This document shows positions 4,492 through 6,070 of a stretch of 6,070 nucleotides of DNA, piece by piece. This DNA comes from Armatimonadota bacterium (GTDB lineage: Bacteria > Armatimonadota > UBA5829): the NCBI GenBank assembly GCA_023398345.1, contig JAEWSK010000261.1, positions 1 through 6,070 on the forward strand. Direction: 5' to 3'. The notes below the pieces were generated by a model. The model searched no databases. It saw only the letters and a list, made by a program, of their open reading frames with translations, and had not been told where the DNA came from. Positions within the stretch are counted from its first letter, which is position 1. The number at the start of each line of letters is the position of its first letter. The position numbers and the translations under genes are program-made.

Positions 4492-6070
4492 CTATCGGAA
4501 CGTTGCTCCCAACTGCTGGGTTAAGGCATCTTTGACCTTTTCCAGCACACAATTTACTTCATCATCCGTTAGTGTCTTTTGGGCGGAACGGAATACGATG
4601 GAAACCGTTATACTGCTCCGTCCGTTACCGACCTGCTCACCCGCATAAACATCCAGTAGAGTTATGCTTTCTATAACACCCCTGTCTGATTCCTCTATAA
4701 CACGCGTAAGATCGGAATATTTTACTTCATTCGATATAACTACAGCCAAATGCCTGTGCAGCGCCGGGTATTTGTGTAGATGATGATATTTCAACACTTT
4801 CGGAGTCAGCTCCATCAGAGCGTTGAAATCCAGATCATACACACACGGCCGTTCTCGCAAATCCAATGTCTCCCTTACACTTGGAGATGCTTCGCCGATA
4901 ACACCTATCTGTCTGCTGCCGACCATAATTGCTGCTGATCTTGTCGGGTGCAGCATCGGCTCGGTTGTCTGGACATAGTTTGCGCCTGTGATTCCAAGTG
5001 AATCCAGAACGCTTTCTATAATTCCTTTGCATAGGTAGAAGTCTGTGTCCAAGGCTTCCGAGGGCAGGTTCCATTTGCTCTGCCACAGGTTGCCTGCGAC
5101 TGCTCCCGCCACTCGCAGCTTTTCACAAAGCTCGGTGGGCGAGTCTTGAACGTAAACTTTGCCTATTTCAAATATGTTGATATCGCTCGTTCCGAATGAC
5201 TGATTGCGTTTTATGACGCCAAGAATGTTTGGTATCAATGCAGTGCGCATAGAATCCAAATCTTCACATAGCGGATTGCGCAGTTTGACCGATTGTTTTG
5301 ACTTACCTGCCAATTCAGAAAGTGCGCTGTCAACTATGCTGTGTGTCAGTACCTCCTGCGCGCCGCATGAGATCAGTATTCGCCTGAGTCTGTTTTTGAA
5401 CAGACCTTCGTCGCTGTTTTTGCCCTGCTGTGTTGTTTTTGGCAGGGTGCGCGGCAAATTTTGATATCCGTAAGCTCTGCCGACTTCTTCAGCAATATCA
5501 ATTTCTCTTGTAATGTCCTGGCGGAATGTCGGCACTTTGGATGTCAATATGCCATTTTCAATGGACGTTTCAATTTCAAGCCTGTTTAGATAGCAGGCCA
5601 TTTTATTTGCGTCCAAGTCAGTTCCAAGAACTGCGTTGACTCTGCCCGGCCTCGTTTCGACGATCCGAGGCTCCACAGGCCGAGGATGCACATCAATTAT
5701 TTTATTTGCAACTTCGCCACCAGCCAGCTCTCGCACCAGTTCTGCGGCTCTTAAGGCGGCTATTGCCGATATTGACGGATCGACACCGCGCTCGAACCGA
5801 TAAGAGGATTCTGTAACCAAGCCCAAGCGCTTTGATGTCCGACGAATGCTTGTACCTATAAAGTTCGCCGATTCAATAAGAATATCCTCTGTCTGCTCGC
5901 TAATTTCTGAGTCTAATCCGCCCATAACTCCTGCAATTGCGACAGGGCGTTCGCCGTCAGCTATGACGAGCATATCGGAATCGAGGTTTCGCGGGGTGCT
6001 GTCGAGTGAAATTATTGCTTCGCCCGGCTTTGCCGTGCGCACAATTATCTGCGAGCCGCGAAGCAAGCTT
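4492..6070 (-). CDS. pheT: Phenylalanyl-tRNA synthetase beta subunit, C-terminal 525 residues (5' end outside window)
   Basis: The frame is open at the window edge, so the N-terminal part (roughly 270 of the usual 800 residues, with the tRNA-binding EMAP-like domain and part of B3/B4) is missing. PheT pairs with PheS as an alpha2beta2 enzyme that charges tRNA-Phe in the cytoplasm; the beta chain also carries the editing site. Numbering from the visible TTG at 6066: the end of B3/B4 with AIAGVMGG (43-50) and RRTSKRLGLVTESSYRFERG (75-94); a B5 domain at about 136-210 with FRQDITREIDIAEEVGRAYG (181-200); the catalytic-like core with GAQEVLTHS (235-243), LRNPLCEDLDSMRTALIP (262-279) and FEIGKVY (299-305); and the FDX-ACB anticodon-binding domain at about 430-524, from HKYPALHRHLAVVI to the end. 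The TTG is internal, not a start. No frameshift is seen. pheS would be expected upstream, beyond the window. Confidence 0.97.
   Translation of the reverse strand, partial: SLLRGSQIIVRTAKPGEAIISLDSTPRNLDSDMLVIADGERPVAIAGVMGGLDSEISEQTEDILIESANFIGTSIRRTSKRLGLVTESSYRFERGVDPSISAIAALRAAELVRELAGGEVANKIIDVHPRPVEPRIVETRPGRVNAVLGTDLDANKMACYLNRLEIETSIENGILTSKVPTFRQDITREIDIAEEVGRAYGYQNLPRTLPKTTQQGKNSDEGLFKNRLRRILISCGAQEVLTHSIVDSALSELAGKSKQSVKLRNPLCEDLDSMRTALIPNILGVIKRNQSFGTSDINIFEIGKVYVQDSPTELCEKLRVAGAVAGNLWQSKWNLPSEALDTDFYLCKGIIESVLDSLGITGANYVQTTEPMLHPTRSAAIMVGSRQIGVIGEASPSVRETLDLRERPCVYDLDFNALMELTPKVLKYHHLHKYPALHRHLAVVISNEVKYSDLTRVIEESDRGVIESITLLDVYAGEQVGNGRSSITVSIVFRSAQKTLTDDEVNCVLEKVKDALTQQLGATFR

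Noticed and set aside
4492..6066. pheT as a complete 524-residue protein starting at TTG 6066
   Set aside because: The frame is open beyond 6066 and the family is about 800 residues; the first visible residues align to an internal part of the B3/B4 region.
6065..6070. AAGCTT at the window edge
   Set aside because: It is a common six-base restriction word at the end of the window, with no biological meaning inferred.

Overview
This is a bacterial chromosomal segment in which every supported gene lies on the minus strand, so transcription runs from position 6070 towards position 1. The bacterial-type phenylalanyl-tRNA synthetase beta chain, Shine-Dalgarno sites and tightly overlapping genes show a bacterium. 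A DUF5317 membrane protein and membrane-anchored HD-GYP proteins would fit a deep-branching Terrabacteria-type lineage (for example Armatimonadota or Firmicutes-like groups). That placement is a low-confidence inference. I see no insertion sequence, phage gene, CRISPR array, tRNA or rRNA.

Right block (6070 to 3751): the 3' two thirds of pheT, then a 9-bp inverted repeat just after its stop, then a conserved protein of unknown function that starts behind a very strong ribosome binding site. Middle (3750 to 3443): a non-coding region with a candidate promoter, followed by a 28-codon gene with its own good ribosome binding site. It encodes a secretion-signal-like peptide. Short overlapping palindromes and a T-run follow.

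Left block (3442 to 1): four closely packed genes that look like one operon. They are a multi-pass membrane HD-GYP protein with a rubredoxin-like zinc ribbon inserted in its catalytic domain; a second, smaller membrane-anchored HD-GYP protein that has lost two metal-ligand positions; a DUF5317 membrane protein; and the N-terminal part of a GT39/PMT-type membrane glycosyltransferase that runs off the window. The genes overlap by 4 bases or are separated by 4 bases, which suggests translational coupling.

The most interesting part is the unit made of the small peptide, the zinc-ribbon HD-GYP and the degenerate HD-GYP. On sequence grounds it could be a membrane-associated cyclic-dinucleotide signalling module with a metal- or redox-sensing element and an inactive partner. 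It may act on envelope or glycan functions encoded downstream. The domain calls rest on visible motifs; the functional link between the genes is inference.
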